A stretch of DNA of 64,000 bases from Cichorium intybus (GCA_023525715.1 CM042014.1:17758563-17822562), one strand, 5' to 3'; counted from the stretch's first letter, positions 48,438 through 60,972 are shown. The notes: generated by a model from the sequence alone, not told the origin. Translations and numbers: made by a program.

Positions 48438-48589
48438 GTTTTCGTCCATTTTGTTTCCAAATCATGCAGTTTTGGTTCACTGGTCCATATAATAAAGACT
48501 GTACTATCCTTTATAATTTCGTTTTATTGATTTATTTATTTTAATATTAAAAAAATGAAAAAAAACCAACCCGCCCCACCCCACCCTCC

Positions 48590-48870
48590 CTCCCTCCCTC
48601 TCTCTCTCTCTATACCATCACCCACACTCTCAAGAATACAAACACACACACACCCACATACTCAAATATGTGTTTGTTCTTCAAAACATTCAAGAACCAA
48701 CACACAAACATACACACATACACACACACACTTATCTCTCTTTCTCAAGAATACAAACACACACCTACATACTCAAATCAGGGTTTATTCTTCAAAACAT
48801 AAGAACGAACACACATACACACACATAAATATGGGTTTGTTCTTCAAAACATTCATGAACACACACACTC
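48590..48870. repeat. (CT)n and (CA)n-rich stretch
   Basis: CT repeats at about 48590-48612 are followed by three diverged direct copies of a segment with CACACACAC and CTCAAGAATACAAACACACA/TTCTTCAAAACATTC. Open frames here are low-complexity His/Thr and not genes. Confidence 0.75.
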
Positions 48871-49249
48871 AAGAACACACATAACAATGAGGGTTAAAAA
48901 AGGGACAATTGCTCAGAGAAAATGGAGGCTCCGACGAGAGAGACAGGAAGTTTCAAAAGGGTGGTTGCGACTCTCTTGCCACTACATGGTATGAAATCGG
49001 ATCATGTTGAGCAGATGATTACGTCCCCCAATATTCAATAATATCAACAACCTTAAAGTTGAAGAACGAAGATATAATGTTTAAGGAAACTGGAGACTTT
49101 TATCTGGATCTTTCTTTTGCTTCCATTTATTTATCCTGGAGTGAAAATTACACTTTTGGTCTCTATGGTTTGCTGAATTTTGGTACTCAGTTTCAATTGA
49201 TATTCAGATTTGCTTACACATTGACAATCAGTTTCCTCTGTGAGTGTGT

Positions 49250-49340
49250 GAGAGAGAGAGAGAGAGAGAGTGTGTGTGTGTGTGTGTGTGTGTGTGCGTA
49301 TGTGTGTGTGTGTGTATGTGTATGTGGGGTGGGGGGAGTG
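49250..49340. repeat. (GA)n(GT)n microsatellite
   Basis: GA repeats followed by GT repeats and a G-rich tail. Confidence 0.9.
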
Positions 49341-49545
49341 GGGGTAAATTTGCTCTTTTTTTAAATATTAGAATAAATAAATTAAAAATAGAGAAAAAAA
49401 TTAAAAAGCAATATGGTTTTTTAACATTGATCATGGATCAAAAATGCAAGATTTTGAAAACCTCAAGGATAAAAGTGCAAGATTTTCAAAATTTTGATTA
49501 AAACTAAAATTTCATATACACCATATGGACCAAAACTGTAATTTA

Positions 49546-49834
49546 CATCAATTGTATTCCTACCTAAAAACAGATTTATATAATCCCATCAAATTTAATG
49601 TTTGATGATGTGTATATACTAAAATCATGCTCTTTTAAGAGAAATAATAAGAAAATTCTGAAAACATATAAAAGCATAAGATAAAACAAGTAAAATAAGA
49701 AACATCACTAAAAAAACAAAGATCGAAGTGCTGTGCATATGTAGCAATCTCGACTATTTTATATAGTGGTTCAAACCATCAAATTGTTGAAACTAAAAGG
49801 CTTATTTATTGAAAAAATAAGAAAAAGGACAAAC
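49546..49834. other. Unassigned intergenic
   Basis: AT-rich sequence with no gene recognised, leading into the large inverted repeat. Confidence 0.35.
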
Positions 49835-51172
49835 GTGAATTGCATAAAAGTCACTAACTTTTTCAATTTTCTCGATTTTGACACTGTATTTTTAGTTTTT
49901 GCAATTAAGTCATTATGTTTTCAGAAAATTGCAATTAAGTCATTATGTTTTCCAAAAAGTTGCGAAAATGACCATATGACAGGATGGCAACAGGTTACCA
50001 GGTCATATGGTCAAATTTGCAATTTTTCAGGAAACATAATAACTTAATTGCAAAAATAAAACATAGTGTCAAAATCGAAAAATCTGGAAAAGTTAGCTAA
50101 TTTTATGCAATTTACCCTATGCAATTTATATAACTTAATCACTTTACATGCCCCATACGTGTCCGAAAAAATAAATGTTGTTACCTTGTTTTTCCATTTA
50201 AAGTAATCAAATTTATTGTCCTAAAAATACAATTTCAAAAAGATTTAGGATAAATGCATACGAATAACAACTAACTTACATGCCCTCAGTGTGAATATCT
50301 TATTGGGTAATTGGTTATGTAAACAATGTCTTTATATGATGGGTTATAAAAATCTATATTTGTGTTCGTTCATTTACAAAGATACTTTAAGCTAAGTAGA
50401 TAAAAAGTTCAATATACTTTTACCATTTTTTCAATCGAGTCCATCAACTTTCTTATTGAAAAAAAAAATATTTGGCAATACAACCTGCCAAGGTAGTAGC
50501 ATTTGCATACTCGAAGATATAAAATGTATAATTTTAATCACTAGATTTTTTGAAAGACTTAATCGCTAAAAATTGTGAAAATAGACAAAATAAAGAAAGG
50601 CGCTGTCTTATTCGAAATTAAAGTACTTGTTTTCAATAAAACAAAAAATGTATACTCATTTTCAATAAAAAAAACTTAATTTCAATGAAACAAAAATATT
50701 AAGAGTTTAAACTAGAATTTTTTTAAGTAAAAGAAGGTTTCGTATGCATTTATCCTAAATCTTTTTGAAATTCCACTTTTAGGATAATAAATTTGATTAT
50801 TTTAAATGGAAAAACAAGGTAACAACAAATTTATTTTTTTGGACACGTATGAGGCATGTAAAGTGATTAAGTTATATAAATTGCATAAGGTAAATTGCAT
50901 AAAATTCGCTAATTTTTCCAGATTTTTCGATTTGGACACTATGTTTTATTTTTGCTATTAAGTCATTATGTTTTCTGAAAAATTGCAAATTTGACCATAT
51001 GACCTGGTAACTTGTTGTCATCCTGTCATATGGTCGTTTTCGCAACTTTTTGGAAAACATAATGACTTAATTGCAATTTTCTGAAAACATAATAAATTAA
51101 TTGCAAAAACTAAAAATACAGTGTCAAAATCGAAAAAATTGAAAAAGTTAATGACTTTTATGCAATTTACCC
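49835..51172. repeat. 1.34-kb inverted repeat made of two head-to-head MITEs
   Basis: Arms 49835-50262 and 50741-51172 are inverted copies (about 430 bp each) around a 478-bp spacer. Each arm contains a foldback MITE of about 283 bp (49835-50117 and 50888-51172), with ends of the form TTGCATAAAAGTCACTAAC and GTTAGCTAATTTTATGCAAT, plus 145 bp of flanking sequence that is also inverted (ATTTAGGATAAATGCATACG against CGTATGCATTTATCCTAAAT). Confidence 0.85.
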
Positions 51173-51260
51173 ATTACTTTTTCAAGAAAATAATCAAAAA
51201 ATAGTCACATCATCATCATAGCTTATATTTTATAGAAGGTTTTTGCGAAATTATCAATGA

Positions 51261-51382
51261 CTTCTTGGTCAAGTGGTAAAGACGCCGCCTTCCTTATTTG
51301 AGGTTGAGGGTTTCAGTCTACCAAGAGACATATGTAGAAGTAATTTAGGAGTAGGAGTATGATAGATTTGCCGTCTAAACAA
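51261..51382 (+). mobile_element. tRNA-derived SINE, copy 1
   Basis: Begins CTTCTTGGTCAAGTGGTAAA (A-box TGGTCAAGTGGT) with a B-box-like GGTTTCAGTC about 50 bp later, and ends with AGTAATTTAGGAGTAGGAGT and GATAGATTTGCCGT. The same tail ends the SINE at 63105-63236. No target duplication was seen. Confidence 0.65.
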
Positions 51383-51990
51383 ATGCAATGTTTTTTTTTA
51401 ATGATTTGTGAAATTCGCAAATAACATCTACGAAAAATTACATCCATAAAAAAAAATTCAATTTTTTTTTTTTTTGTGAAAAATCAATCACTCATCATTT
51501 TGAAGGATTATTTTTAGTGTTAGAAGTTTTTAAAAACCATTTCCTAGCATAGAGAAACTTATAGTTTTGACCTACGAAAATAATGTAAAAAAACATTTTT
51601 CAAAGAAATTTTCAAAAGAATCTAAGAATTTTGCGGGTTTGAGAAATTAGTTTTTGTTATTTTCCTAAGTCAAAACTACAATATTAAGTTTTCTTTTATT
51701 GATGAATGATTTTTTATAGTAACGCAAAAAAGAACTTCAAAATAATGGTTTTTTTTTTGGATTTTCGTAGATAAACTTAAAGTTTTGCAGATATATCCTG
51801 AATGGTCATCTACGGGGTTCTTTTTTTTTTAAATACAGTCCATTTTTTCATAGATGACATCTGTGAAATTCGTAGGCTATTTCGCAGACGTGTTTGCAAA
51901 AATATATGCCATAATTATGATTTGGTTGTTTTTTTTAAATGGTTAAATAAGATTTGATGGTATTGTCTTTTCCTCAAAAAGTAAAGCCAT
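51383..51990. other. Unassigned intergenic
   Basis: AT-rich with long T runs; contains several inverted short words (AAATTCGCAAATAAC, TTTTGCGAAATTATC) suggesting a decayed foldback. No gene. Confidence 0.35.
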
Positions 51991-54293
51991 TTATTAGGGT
52001 ATATGCAGAAAAACCCTTGTTTAATTATTTTGTTCAAAAAAACCCGTCAACTTATTTTTAACGTTTAAATTTAACATTTTTTCCGGTATTCAAAGGATTT
52101 AACCGGTAGCATTAAATATGTGGCATTTTTTTTACGTGGCATTTTATTTCCTTACATTCAATATGTGAAAAAAGGATTTGTGATTGCTGCCATATATTTA
52201 GGGTTTCAGTCATTGGTATTCTTTCGAGAAAGACATATCAACCCATAGGAGAAAATTACAATTGAGATCGACAGCTTCACGATAACATTACTGGCATATC
52301 AACGTTACATTTTTTTTGAAAGGATTTAAGGTTTTGTGATTGCTGGCATATATACGATAACATTAATCGAGAGACCGGTATGTTCATGGCCAAACAGAGG
52401 AGAAAGCTACGGTAGAGATCAGCATCTTCACGATAAGGTATCGCTCTTTCGGGTTTAACATCGACACCAGAAGGATCGCAATTTATGGCATCCTCGTATT
52501 CTTCTTGCTCTAAATCGAGCTACAGGGTGCTAAAACAAAGACAATCAACCCTTGAAAGTATTAAAATATGTAAAAGTGAGAATGTGGAAATTAAGCACAA
52601 CTACAAACCCCGGAAGACGATTTTATAAGTGTTCTGTGTTGCAAATGTTTGTTATGTAGATAATTGTATTGTTACCAAGTTACAATCTTAGATAATGGTA
52701 TTGTTACCAACTTACATTCTTTAGCGACATGTGTTATTAGCATTGTAGTTTGTATGCAATGATTTTCACAGCAACTTGTGTGGGGTTACATAACTAGGTA
52801 TTATAGCATGCAACTCGGTTTTCCAGTTTTATGTTTTTAGTGTCTAGTGTGTTTGTGTTATTTTAGCAACCAACTTTCATGGGTTTTATGTTATATAGCA
52901 ACATAATTTTCAGATGTGGGTTTATTAGCAACCAACTTGACTTTAGCAACTTAGATTTTAGCAACCTTAGCAACCTTCTATGTACAATTGTAGAATCAGG
53001 AACTGATTTTTCTAGTTTCCATTATTTTAGCATCCAACATTTAATAAACTTGATTTTAGTAACGTAGATTAAAAAATGCAGAAGCGGTACTTATATGCAG
53101 AAATTTGTAACATTAAACCTGTAAATAATTACTTATGTTACAAAAGTTGACTTAAAAGCCCTTATATTACAAAACGGACTAAGAAGGCCATACATTACAC
53201 AAACGGACTAAAAAGAACTTACATTACAAAATGTGACTGAAAATGGGCAAAACATCCACCACCGTCATCCTGATGGTTCTAATGCCTTGCATCGCTAACA
53301 ATCGGGCTCTCTCCGTCGCCCGGCCAACCGATTCCGTTGTCTCTTCCATGAACAAGCTACCACCAGCCCACCCGTTTCCATCAATCTGTCAATCTGTATC
53401 CATGGTTTACGGTGGCTATTGACGACGCCTTTCGGTGGCAAAGTCGTTCCTGATTTGTAATTCAACGTTAATGGATCTCAATCGTTCTCCTGTAGAGCCC
53501 ATTCAAACCCAGGATCACCGGTACGTTTCCACCATACCTTCATAAGTACTAACGAAATGACCTGTACATAACCTCTGTACGACAGAGGTCCATCGTCGGC
53601 GATTAAAACACGTTGTGGGCGACTACAACCATCCCGTAGTGGAGAAACCGCTTGTTGAATAAGTCGAGTGAGCTGGTAGTCAACAAAAAAGAGATTAAAT
53701 TCGCTGTGACAGAGGAGTATCGAGACAGTAAGAGCATCCAAGCGGATATTATGTATCGCGTGATTGCTTGTTGTTGAATCTTTGGGATTAACGTAAGGCC
53801 ATCCAAGCGGGTATCATGCGTCCAGTGATTGCTTGATTGCTTGTTGTTCAATTCCGGCTATGTGTCTCTCAGCTAGCTCAATGGCAAGCATCTATTGAAC
53901 AATCCGGTGGAGTTGTGATTATACCAGGTAGACCCACCGGTTGAGTTTCAAGAAAACGACAGATCAATATACCCGTTTGTGGTGAGGGGCGGCTGGTATG
54001 TAATACAGATACTTCGTGAAGGTGCAAGATGAGTTCTATGTGATATTACGACCCCAAAAGACGAAACTACCTTCATCTGAAGAATCCCAAGTAAAACTCT
54101 CCTTAATAAGTGCCACGTCAAACAAACATCTCCACGTATACAAATTTTTAAATGTTTATACCACATAATTAATTTAACCGGCTATTGTAGGTAAAAATCT
54201 TCATTTGGGGTTTTTTTAAAAGGTAAAACAAAGATAGTTGTGTTTTTGAGAACAAAAAATTAGTAAAAGGTTTTTCTGCATATAGCCTAATAA
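51991..54293. mobile_element. 2.3-kb TIR element with gene-like interior
   Basis: Left end TTATTAGGGTATATGCAGAA and right end, reverse complemented, TTATTAGGCTATATGCAGAA. The inverted similarity goes on more weakly to the word TTTAACCGG (near 52095 and 54173). The interior includes two diverged direct copies of a TTGTGATTGCTGGCATAT ... AGCTTCACGATAA stretch (about 52170-52440) and a GC-richer coding-like part near 53280-53560. No transposase or clear target duplication was found. Confidence 0.5.
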
Positions 54294-54366
54294 ATAGTTG
54301 TGCTTTTTTTTATTTTGCCCAAAAGTAAATATGTAAAATAGGTTGAAAGCCATCTAATTTCAATAT

Positions 54367-55820
54367 AGAGTAAATTACAGTTTTGGTCCCTGAGATTTAC
54401 TAAATCTTTCACATTAGGACCAAGTATTGAAAAATCATGTTGGTGGTCCCTAAGGTTTGTGAAATGCTACAAATCGGTCCCTGCATCAGGTCAAAAGACT
54501 AACATCCCCTTTTTAATTTCCTTTTCCTTTTTCTTTGAATTTATTATTTATTTTATTTAATAAAAAATACACCCCACCCCACCCACCCCACCCCACCCCA
54601 TACATCTCTGGCGATGAGATCCAAATAACGGCATATTAGCTTCAGCGATTTTTAAAGGAATGTCAAGGTGGCGATGGACACGATGCCTAGATCTCCGGTG
54701 ATGGGATCCAAATAACGACAGACTAACTATTTTGAATTCAAATCAAATCGGTATCAACTCCAATCGAATCGGTTTCTTCGAATTCTAATAATCGAATTCA
54801 CATAATCAAAGAAAAATTGATTTAAGTTTACAAATTCACACACCTTTGAATTCACAGAATCAAAGAAAATTTTATTTAAATTTACAGAAACGATTGCTTG
54901 AAAGAGAAATTGAATTATAGATACTTTTACATATACGATTGCAGATTTCTCAATCCCGCTCTCGATATCCATGACTGTTGCTTTAATTTTTCCTTAACCT
55001 TCAGCCAGATATTACCTTGCGTCGGATATTACATTAAATTTGAAAAACCAGCCTACACATCGGCTCACCATCGAAGTGGAAAACAAATCGCGGATGACAG
55101 AGAAGTAGCCACAACAGCAGAAAACGAAATACCCTCAAAATGAGACCCATCAGAAGTGGCCTTTGATTTAAAGAATTAATCGTGGGTTGTAGGAGTAGGG
55201 TTCAAATGAATTAACCACTCCAACTGAGAAAACCGAGCTCTACTGCATCGAACGAACATACTTGATCCGGGAGGTTGCTAGACCTATACTGAATCGTCGT
55301 AACCACCACTATTGGAGAAGAGATTTGGAAATTGGAAATCACCTTAACAGACACCATGCATCCGACCGCCTTAGATTCTTCGACCGCAACATCTCCTCCG
55401 CCTCCTACGGCCTTACTTGGACACAATCAGACCAAATGTGAGGTCTTGCACCTTACGACCACTGAGGTCTCGCACCCCACCCACATCAATTTCTACTATT
55501 GGGAATAATCAAATCGAGGGTAAGCAATGGTTGTGAGTTCTGCGTGAAATTCTTGAACCGTGTATGTGTATTGAGAGATAGAGAGAAATACTGGGTAGTG
55601 GGTAAGGGGTAATTTTTTTTTTGTTAATTATCTAAAAAAGGAATAGATTAAAAGAAAATTTAAAAAGAAAATAGAAAGGGTAATTTTGTCTTTTCACTTG
55701 GACCAGTGACCGATTTGTAGCGTTTCACAAACCTTAGGGACCACCAACGTGATTTTCCAATAGTTGGTCCCATAATACAATATTTGGTAAATTTGAGGGA
55801 TCAAAACTGTAATTTACTCT
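54367..55820. mobile_element. TIR element, GTAAATTACAGTTTTGGTCC family, copy 2
   Basis: Ends AGAGTAAATTACAGTTTTGG and, reverse complemented, AGAGTAAATTACAGTTTTGA; arms are inverted for about 150 bp through GTGAAA(T/C)GCTACAAATCGGTC. The interior of about 1.1 kb has short open frames without recognised domains, including two related GATGGGATCC/GATGAGATCC words near 54615 and 54700. The flanks contain AATAT on both sides, but no clean target duplication. Confidence 0.7.
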
Positions 55821-55920
55821 TTAATATTTATAACTCGCGAACCTGCTTTGAAAGTGATACTATATATAATCATATCTAAAAGGTATCATTATAAGAGTTT
55901 ATTAGTGACAAATAAGTAAT

Positions 55921-56097
55921 AGGCAAAAGTTCCAAAATATATTTTTTAAACAGAAAAGCCCTTGAAACCGGAAAAAGTTTTTAATTTCGCCATTTTTTAC
56001 CAGCTACCGGTAGAATAGGGCGAAATTGAAACTTTTTCCAGTTTCCTGGGCTTTTGTATTCAAAAAATTATTTTAGGACTTTTTCGTTAATTTCCCC
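55921..56097. mobile_element. Short foldback MITE
   Basis: About 175 bp; the left arm GAAACCGGAAAAAGTTTTTAA and TTTCGCC pairs with the right arm GGGCGAAATTGAAACTTTTT. The loop is centred on CTACCGGTAG near 56008. No ORF. Confidence 0.65.
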
Positions 56098-57187
56098 AAA
56101 ATATATATCAGGATTTTTCTGAAGTAAAACTTATACCATATGGTTATGTGTTCCAACTTTTATATCAAAGCGGTACTCGGTGTTACTTGATTTTGTGTAG
56201 TTTTTTTTTCTAAATGTACTGATCCGGGGTTCTCACTAATTGCATTCAAGTGATTGGTTGGTGTTCTTCTCGTGTTAATTTTAGCGCAAAGTTTGTTGTC
56301 CTGCATTTGAAATCTTCTCATTCACGATTTATTTCATTGTCTCTTTAATAAACTTAATCTAAGGTTAATCAACTTAAGGAAACTCCAACTCTTTTATCAT
56401 TTATTTGTATTAGTGATCTAGACGAAATTAACTTCATTGTTTTTCACACAAAGTCTAAATTAACTTCGTCTAGATCATATAAAAACGTTGATAATGATAA
56501 AAGAGTTGCAAGCATCACTAATACAAATAAATGCAACTTTCACTGCAAAGACGATGAATGTAATTGCTAGATCTCAAACCCATTCCACGATTTAGGCTTT
56601 GGTAATAAGAACTTTTATCTTGGTAGAAAATTCCCACCAATGATGCTTGATAGTATTTTAACTGCATGTGTGGCTTAGAATAAGTCAACCAGAGAGACAT
56701 CAAACATTACAAATAGGGCGGATGCAGAGAAAAAACTCATGGGTAGCACATATTTTTTAGGGGTAGCACTACTTGAAAAAAAAACTCATTTTCAACGATA
56801 ATTTTCCATAAAAAACCGTCACTAAAAGGTTTACCAACGGATTTACACTAAATTTACACTTGACAACTTTTTGTGACGTATTTCCAATGACATTGTCACG
56901 GATTTTCAACGGAATTATGATGGATTTCTGATATATTTACAACTTGACGTACAATTTTGAGGGGTAGCTCGTGTTACCCCGGGCAACCACATAGGTCCGT
57001 CCATGATTACAAACAAATTGTTGCATGCAGTAAATGTATCATAGAAGATATCAAGAATATAGAATAAATGGATTACTGACATAAAAACAGATTTTATTAT
57101 TGATGGCTGAATTTTATAACTAGCGAGAAGCTTTGAAAGAGAGGAATTACAAAGTAATGACCATGACTGAATTTTTCATCCATGTCA
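56098..57187. other. Unassigned intergenic
   Basis: No gene recognised. Around 56387-56535 the words AACTCTTTTATCATT, TGATCTAGACGAA and TTTGTATTAGTGAT occur again in inverted form, a scrambled palindrome. Confidence 0.35.
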
Positions 57188-57192
57188 CTTAA

Positions 57193-57832
57193 GCTATAAA
57201 TGAACGAACGAACATGAATAATGACTTGTTCATGCTTATTCGTTTAAATTAACCACACAAACGAACAAACACGAACCGATAAACAAACAATTTTTTTTCA
57301 TGTTCGTTCATTTAATAATTTACATTGTTCATGTTCGTTCATTTATGTTCGTTAAAGTGTTAAACGAACATACACGAACAAAAGAACTCAATAAACACAA
57401 ATGAACATATATAAATATAACCTAACATAAATCAACAAACGTAAATGAACATAAGCACCAAATAAAAAAAATGGTAAACACTGATCATTCATACATCTGA
57501 TATATTGATTGTGCTTTATAGTGCTATTATTAATATTTTTATGAAATATACAAGTTATAAAATTAAAATCCTTAATAGAAACTGCACTTTCAATCTCATC
57601 GTTTATATTATTATTCACATTAAATAATATAATAACAAAATATAAACAAACAAACATAAATGAATGTTCACGAACGTAAATGAACGAACGAGACTATTTT
57701 CGTGTTCTTTTGTTTAACTAAACTAACGAAAAATCTTATTAATGTTCGTTTGTTTATTAAATAAACGAACATAGATAAACTTCCCACCAAACGGTTCACA
57801 AACAGTTCGTTGACGTTCGGTTCGTTTACAGC
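57193..57832. mobile_element. GTTCGTTCATTT-rich TIR element, probably hAT-like MITE
   Basis: About 640 bp bounded by GCTATAAATGAACGAACG and, reverse complemented, GCTGTAAACGAACCGAACG, and by the 5-bp word CTTAA on both sides (57188-57192, 57833-57837). GTTCGTTCATTT and its inverse AAATGAACGAAC recur more than ten times. No ORF with a domain. Confidence 0.6.
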
Positions 57833-57852
57833 CTTAACACACACACACTTAC

Positions 57853-58002
<150 letters not shown>

Positions 58003-58514
58003 CAGTTCTGGTCCCTCAAGTTTACCAAATATTGCATTTTAGGAGAAACTATTGGAAAGTCACGTTGGTGGTCCCCAAGGTTTGTGAAACGCTACAAATC
58101 GGTCCATGGGTCAGGTAAAAACACAAACTTGTCCTTTTTAATTTCTTTTTTCTTTTTCTTTGAATTTATTATACCCCCACCCCACCCCGTATCTCGTACG
58201 CCTCTCTCTCTCTCTCATGTATACAGAGTTTGATTTGTTTTGATTTGTCGTCACATTCAAAATTATGATCCGAGATGCAATCCTTTCATAACATTTTTCT
58301 GTTTCATAACTTATTTCATTCGGTTTATCAAAATTTGTGTTCAATTTTTTCTTATCTAGTAATAAATTTACTTCCATTTTAATGATTTTTTGTTCAAAAT
58401 TCTCTAGTCACATTCAAACAATAATCTCTTATTCTAAATCAACTAATTCATTTCTTCTTCTAAAAATCTAAAACACCTCCGATTTGTTTTGATTTTTTGT
58501 TTGAAACTGTTGCA

Positions 58515-58690
58515 GATTTCGTATACGACAAGCTAATGTTCACTGTGTTGGAGGTGAATGAACCCAGCTACAAAAATTGTACAGACCAAGGATTCATCTT
58601 CAACATCACCATAGGTAATGGAAGTGACGTGTTTGAGCTCACTCAACCAAAGCGATACTACTTCAGTGCAAGTGGAGGTTATTGCTACAA
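58515..58690 (+). pseudogene. Captured phytocyanin/early nodulin-like exon
   Basis: After TGTTGCAG, which looks like an intron acceptor, the frame reads DFVYDKLMFTVLEVNEPSYK, then NCTDQGFIFNITIGNGSDVF and RYYFSASGGYC. This follows the plastocyanin-like fold of phytocyanins (GDxLxFxY, VxxVxxxxYxxC, YYFxxxxGxC). The copper Met/His ligand loop is not intact, and the following sequence does not continue the family, so it is a broken copy. Pro/Ser-rich sequence near 58960-59030 (ATIPSKQPPSSSPQLNQPS) may be the arabinogalactan-like tail of the same source. Confidence 0.5.
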
Positions 58691-59211
58691 CGATTCATCT
58701 TCAACATCACCGGCGTCTTGCTCTGACTTCGATTCACCTCCGTCACCAAAAACTGCTCTTTTCTATGGCTACCGGTATCCTGCATTTCCAGGAACCATCT
58801 ACTTGCTAACTCTAAAGCCATATGCCCGAAGGTCACAGTTATGGTGTGTTCCCAGTCTATGTATGAATCATTTGGCAAAAAGGTTAAATGGGTTTATCCT
58901 TTCTCCTTCGTTATAGGTATTGGTCTGGTGGAAGGTTTGGTTATCTTGTTGGGGCGACAATTCCATCAAAACAACCACCTTCATCTTCTCCACAGTTGAA
59001 CCAGCCGTCATCCACTGCCCGCCACTTTAAAGTAAAAAACCAGTAGGTCCAATTACCAAATTCTTTCTCTCTCTCTCCCTCTCATACATATATACGTGCT
59101 GGATTTTCAGAAAAGAAAACCGGGAAGAAGAAAGGGGTGGGTGAAGAAGTAGGAAAGGAGTAGAAAGAGTATGATATCATAGAGTGTGTGATCTTGAATG
59201 TGTTTTTGCTG

Positions 59212-59213
59212 TG

Positions 59214-59278
<65 letters not shown>
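59212..59278. repeat. (GA)n microsatellite
   Basis: About 65 bp of GA with one break, within the right arm of the TIR element. Confidence 0.95.
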
Positions 59279-59281
<3 letters not shown>

Positions 59282-59609
59282 CATACGAGATACGGGGTGG
59301 GGTGGGGGTATTTTTTATTAATAAAGTAAATAATAAATTCAAAAAAAATGAAAAATAAATTAAAAATGGCAAGTTTGTCTTTTTACCTGACCCAGGGACC
59401 GATTTGTAGCGTTTCATAAACCTTAGGGACCACAACGTGAATTTGCAATAGTTTGTCCTAAAGTGCAACATTTGGTAAACTTGAGGGACCAAAACTGTCA
59501 TTTACTCATATATACATACATACAATGTTAGTTTTGCCACTAAACTAAACTAGTTATATGTAGTAGCTACAATGTTATCAAACAATGTGTCTTACCTAAA
59601 AGGCTCCGT

Positions 59610-60000
59610 AACAAAAAAAAATGACTGGGATATGGAATTTCCACAAAGTCTATATCGTGGTCATAAATACCGCTTCCAACACAACGTTCTTAGCTCATGA
59701 CAGTTGCAACAAGTTTAAACCAATGAAACATCTCTATAATCTGATGACAATTTGGGATCATTACATTACACCAAATGCGCATCCATCCCCAAATCTGCAT
59801 GGCCAACTCACAATAAATGCATAAATGATTCATCTCTTCAGAACTCATAGCACACAACGTACATAACCAAGAATATACATCAATCCTTTTATTAGATAAA
59901 TTTATTCTCATAGGTTGCTGATCTAATAAAATCCTCCATATGAACTTCTCAGTTACCCAAATACTTCCACCATCTTGAAAGGGAATTTAAGAGAGACAAA
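59610..60000 (-). pseudogene. LINE ORF2 C-terminal (zf-RVT) relic
   Basis: The minus strand reads WVTEKFIWRILLDQQPMRIN, then LSNKRIDVYSWLCTLCAMSS and EEMNHLCIYCELAMQIWGWM, the zinc-binding reverse-transcriptase tail of plant L1 elements (RGIxVxSxxCxLCxxxxExxxHLFxxCxxxxxxW). It lies within decayed sequence, without the RT domain. Confidence 0.75.
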
Positions 60001-60039
60001 GAGTTGTCGATGGCCAATCGCCTTTGAAACATAACTACT

Positions 60040-60470
60040 TAAAAAAAATTTATTTAAACGTTTCAAAGGCGATTGACAAAGATTAATTTTTATCAGGTTA
60101 AATAAGTGTAACTACTTAAAAATGTTTATTTAATAGGTTAGAGTTTAGATAAATGGTTTTGGAATAGAAGTTGAAATTTTAAGATTTGGAGTGGATGTAT
60201 TTAATATTGACTTAACCTTTTTACTATAGTTTGGACTTATTTGTAAGGATATTAACCTTTAGGGCTTAAATAGAAGTTAGAAGGACTTAAAATGTTAAAT
60301 TGAATGTAATCTTGGTTTAAATTGAGTGCCAAGCAGGCCCTCAAGCGCATATTGGCCACATACTCAAAATGGATGAGAGTCCATTTATTAGATAGATGGC
60401 GAGATGCTTGTCTATGACTTGGAATCCGGATCTACGTTCGCAAGGAGGTCTGGATAATACCTTTAATTTT
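60040..60470. other. Unassigned intergenic
   Basis: No gene recognised; the word TTTCAAAGGCGATTG and its near-copy occur in inverted and direct form at 60020-60075. Confidence 0.35.
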
Positions 60471-60477
60471 TAAACAA

Positions 60478-60830
60478 TTAGCTAGTGACTGAAAGGTCTC
60501 CCATGGAGATATTGCGGATCTCGCTATCAGGTTGCATCTTTCGTGCATCTTCATTATCTCGAAACAGTTTTTCAAGATTTTGCCATACTTCATGAGCTGT
60601 GATATCTTTCCTGAGTACCATTTTTAATAGGGTTTGAGAGATAGTGGAGTAAATCCACATTTTGACGATGGAACCTACTTTCTTCCATTCCGGGTTTGTC
60701 GGTTTCTTGTTTAACGCATCATAAGAGTCATCAATGTATTCAAGGACATCAAAGTGGTCACAGTGTGTAAAAAACAATTTTCACCAAATATCATAGTTAA
60801 GTCTTTCGAGATCAATAAGGAAAGGAATGT
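60478..60830 (-). pseudogene. Copia gag relic
   Basis: The minus strand reads LFFTHCDHFDVLEYIDDS, WKKVGSIVKMWIYSTISQTL and DITAHEVWQNLEKLFRDNED, matching the copia gag (retrotran_gag_3/UBN2) pattern W..LF..HC, WxxLDxxVxxWIYxTIS and TAxEAWxxLxxLFxDN. A stop breaks the upstream end and no LTRs were found. Confidence 0.75.
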
Positions 60831-60931
60831 GAGATCTGATGTTGGTAGATACTAAAAGCTATATGTGGAAGAGAGAAAGGGGCGGCCATTAGGGAGGAGA
60901 AGTCGATGAAGAAGAGAGGCCGAAGAAGTTA

Positions 60932-60935
<4 letters not shown>

Positions 60936-60969
<34 letters not shown>
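60936..60969. repeat. (GA)n microsatellite
   Basis: About 34 bp of GA. Confidence 0.95.

Positions 60970-60972
<3 letters not shown>

Larger units (their letters stand above)
45268..49545. mobile_element. TIR element (GTAAATTACAGTTTTGGTCC family), split by a copia-like insertion
   Basis: The left end GTAAATTACAGTTTTGGTCT at 45268 and the right end, reverse complemented GTAAATTACAGTTTTGGTCC at about 49544, continue inverted through ATGAAATTT(C/T)AG. The same terminal sequence bounds elements at 54367-55820 and 57997-59507. Interior parts are an AT-rich stretch, CT/CA microsatellites and a short gene-like part near 48898. A related inner end (GTGAAAATTACACTTTTGGT, 49141) suggests nesting. No target duplication was established. 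Confidence 0.55.

Noticed and set aside
48555..48884. 109-codon frame rich in His, Thr and Pro
   Set aside because: It is a translation of CT and CA microsatellites.
49059..49501. Frames around the GA/GT repeat
   Set aside because: Low-complexity Glu-Arg and Val-Cys repeats without domain.
51261..51382. Functional tRNA gene
   Set aside because: A- and B-box-like sequences are present, but no cloverleaf can be folded and the tail is that of a SINE.
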